NCBI GenBank assembly: GCA_023397045.1
Contig: JAEWUR010000691.1
Span: forward strand, 1-6,096
DNA: 6,096 nt
Reading direction: 5' to 3'
Source of the DNA: Planctomycetota bacterium
GTDB taxonomy: Bacteria > Planctomycetota > Planctomycetia > Pirellulales > Thermoguttaceae
A program made the position numbers and the translations under genes. Below, one piece after another: positions 5,568 through 6,096 of the stretch. A model generated the notes under the pieces. It had not been told where the DNA came from. It did not search any database and was given only the letters and a program-made list of their open reading frames with translations. Positions within the stretch are counted from its first letter, which is position 1, and each line of letters starts with the position of its first letter.

Positions 5568-5603
5568 GGGCACGTCTCCTAGGCGGTCGCCCACTCGTTT
5601 TTT
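5568..5603 (+). terminator. possible tRNA terminator (weak)
   Basis: GGGC (5568-5571) can pair with GCCC (5589-5592) over a long loop, and six Ts follow at 5598-5603 after a few bases. The T-run fits transcription termination after the tRNA, but the stem is only four pairs and the spacing is poor. Confidence 0.25.
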
Positions 5604-5613
5604 GGATCCGCCG

Positions 5614-5625
5614 ATCTCCGGAGAT
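5614..5625. promoter_or_regulatory. 12-bp perfect palindrome upstream of the TPR gene
   Basis: ATCTCCGGAGAT is self-complementary over all 12 bases and lies about 50 bases before the ATG at 5676. It could be a binding site for a dimeric regulator or a chance palindrome in GC-rich DNA; nothing else in the window shares it. Confidence 0.25.
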
Positions 5626-5660
5626 AGCAAAACCGTCTATCGCGGCCTTCCCGAATTCGC

Positions 5661-5667
5661 AGAGGAG
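5661..5667 (+). promoter_or_regulatory. Shine-Dalgarno site of the TPR gene
   Basis: AGAGGAG, eight bases before the ATG at 5676, is the strongest ribosome-binding site in the window and fixes the start of the downstream gene. Confidence 0.7.
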
Positions 5668-5675
5668 CAGTTTCG

Positions 5676-6096
5676 ATGTCGCAAATGGTTGAGTTGGATT
5701 TGAAGCAGATCGTCTTGTTGAACGACACGTTCGGGCCGCGCGAAGTGCGGCAGATGCAAGATGCCATCAGCCGCGATTTCTCGCAGTACGCCGTCCTTCG
5801 TGACGCCGTCGGCGAGCTTCAGAGCCAAGAAGAACACACGCCCGCCAGTCGCGTTCGCCTCGGCGTCTGCCTCTACCTGCTCGGCCGATACTACCGAGCC
5901 ATCGAGGTCCTCAGCCAAGCCGACGGCGGCGCCATGGCCCACTTCTACCTGGCCAAGTGCCACTTCGCCCGGCAGGAATACGCCGAAGCGGTCGAAAGCT
6001 ACCGAGCCGCCGAGCGGGCCGGCTACGACATGGGCGATTGTGCCCTCGGCCGCGCTGAAGCAATGCGCTACTCCCGCGATGCGACCGGCGCGCTCA
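5676..6096 (+). CDS. TPR-repeat protein (3'-truncated by window edge)
   Basis: The frame is open from 5676 to the window end, giving 140 complete residues with no stop. Residues 1-55 are a helical region (LDLKQIVLLNDTFGPREVRQ, then ISRDFSQYAVLRDAVGEL) without a family I can name. From about 58 the sequence becomes tetratricopeptide-like: SRVRLGVCLYLLGRYYRAIEVLSQA (58-82), then AMAHFYLAKCHFARQEYAEAVESYRAAERAGYD (86-118), a good TPR with the Ala/Gly, Tyr and Ala positions in place, and the start of a third (ALGRAEAMRYSRDATGAL). There is no signal peptide or membrane segment, so it is probably cytoplasmic and binds other proteins. Codon use resembles the neighbouring genes. It starts 136 bases after the tRNA and has its own Shine-Dalgarno sequence, so it is likely a separate transcription unit. 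Its partners cannot be inferred from this fragment. Confidence 0.85.
   Translation, partial: MSQMVELDLKQIVLLNDTFGPREVRQMQDAISRDFSQYAVLRDAVGELQSQEEHTPASRVRLGVCLYLLGRYYRAIEVLSQADGGAMAHFYLAKCHFARQEYAEAVESYRAAERAGYDMGDCALGRAEAMRYSRDATGAL

Noticed and set aside
5637..5963. 108-residue minus-strand frame opposite the TPR gene
   Set aside because: The + strand frame from 5676 has a strong Shine-Dalgarno sequence and TPR motifs; the minus frame has neither.

Overview
The window looks like chromosomal DNA of a planctomycete, probably of the Pirellulales type. The base composition is GC-rich. An ECF sigma factor of the planctomycete-restricted kind is followed by a Ser/Thr kinase with a membrane-embedded C-terminus. 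Several starts lack a Shine-Dalgarno sequence, and the intergenic gaps carry dispersed palindromic repeats that I recall from this phylum. All recognisable genes are on the + strand. The species assignment is inference from these traits.

Layout. 2-625 is the C-terminal 207 residues of leuC (isopropylmalate isomerase large subunit). 637-849 encodes a 70-residue coiled-coil protein resembling small antitoxin-like proteins. 850-1103 is non-coding and holds a perfect 22-bp-arm hairpin and a short heptamer repeat. 1104-1697 is leuD, overlapping bioB (1694-2707) by ATGA. 2708-2915 is a gap filled by a 9-bp-periodic dispersed repeat, then a possible promoter very close to the sigma start. 2916-3554 is the ECF sigma factor, whose last codons and stop lie inside a third repeat family (about 3522-3650). 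3698-5305 is the kinase with about six membrane segments. 5306-5465 is non-coding with a small hairpin. 5466-5539 is tRNA-Thr(CGT) with one extra base in its D arm. 5676 to the window end is the start of a TPR protein.

Function. LeuC and LeuD together form the [4Fe-4S] isomerase of leucine synthesis. BioB inserts the sulfur that completes biotin, and it appears to be translationally coupled to leuD. The sigma factor and kinase form a second module, probably for signalling, with no anti-sigma gene between or beside them in the window. The most unusual signals are the three different dispersed palindromic repeat families packed into about 2.8 kb (one of them forming the end of the sigma gene), the apparently orphan antitoxin-like gene inside the leuC-leuD interval, and the D-arm insertion in the tRNA. 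I see no CRISPR array, insertion sequence, phage gene or clearly new multi-gene system.
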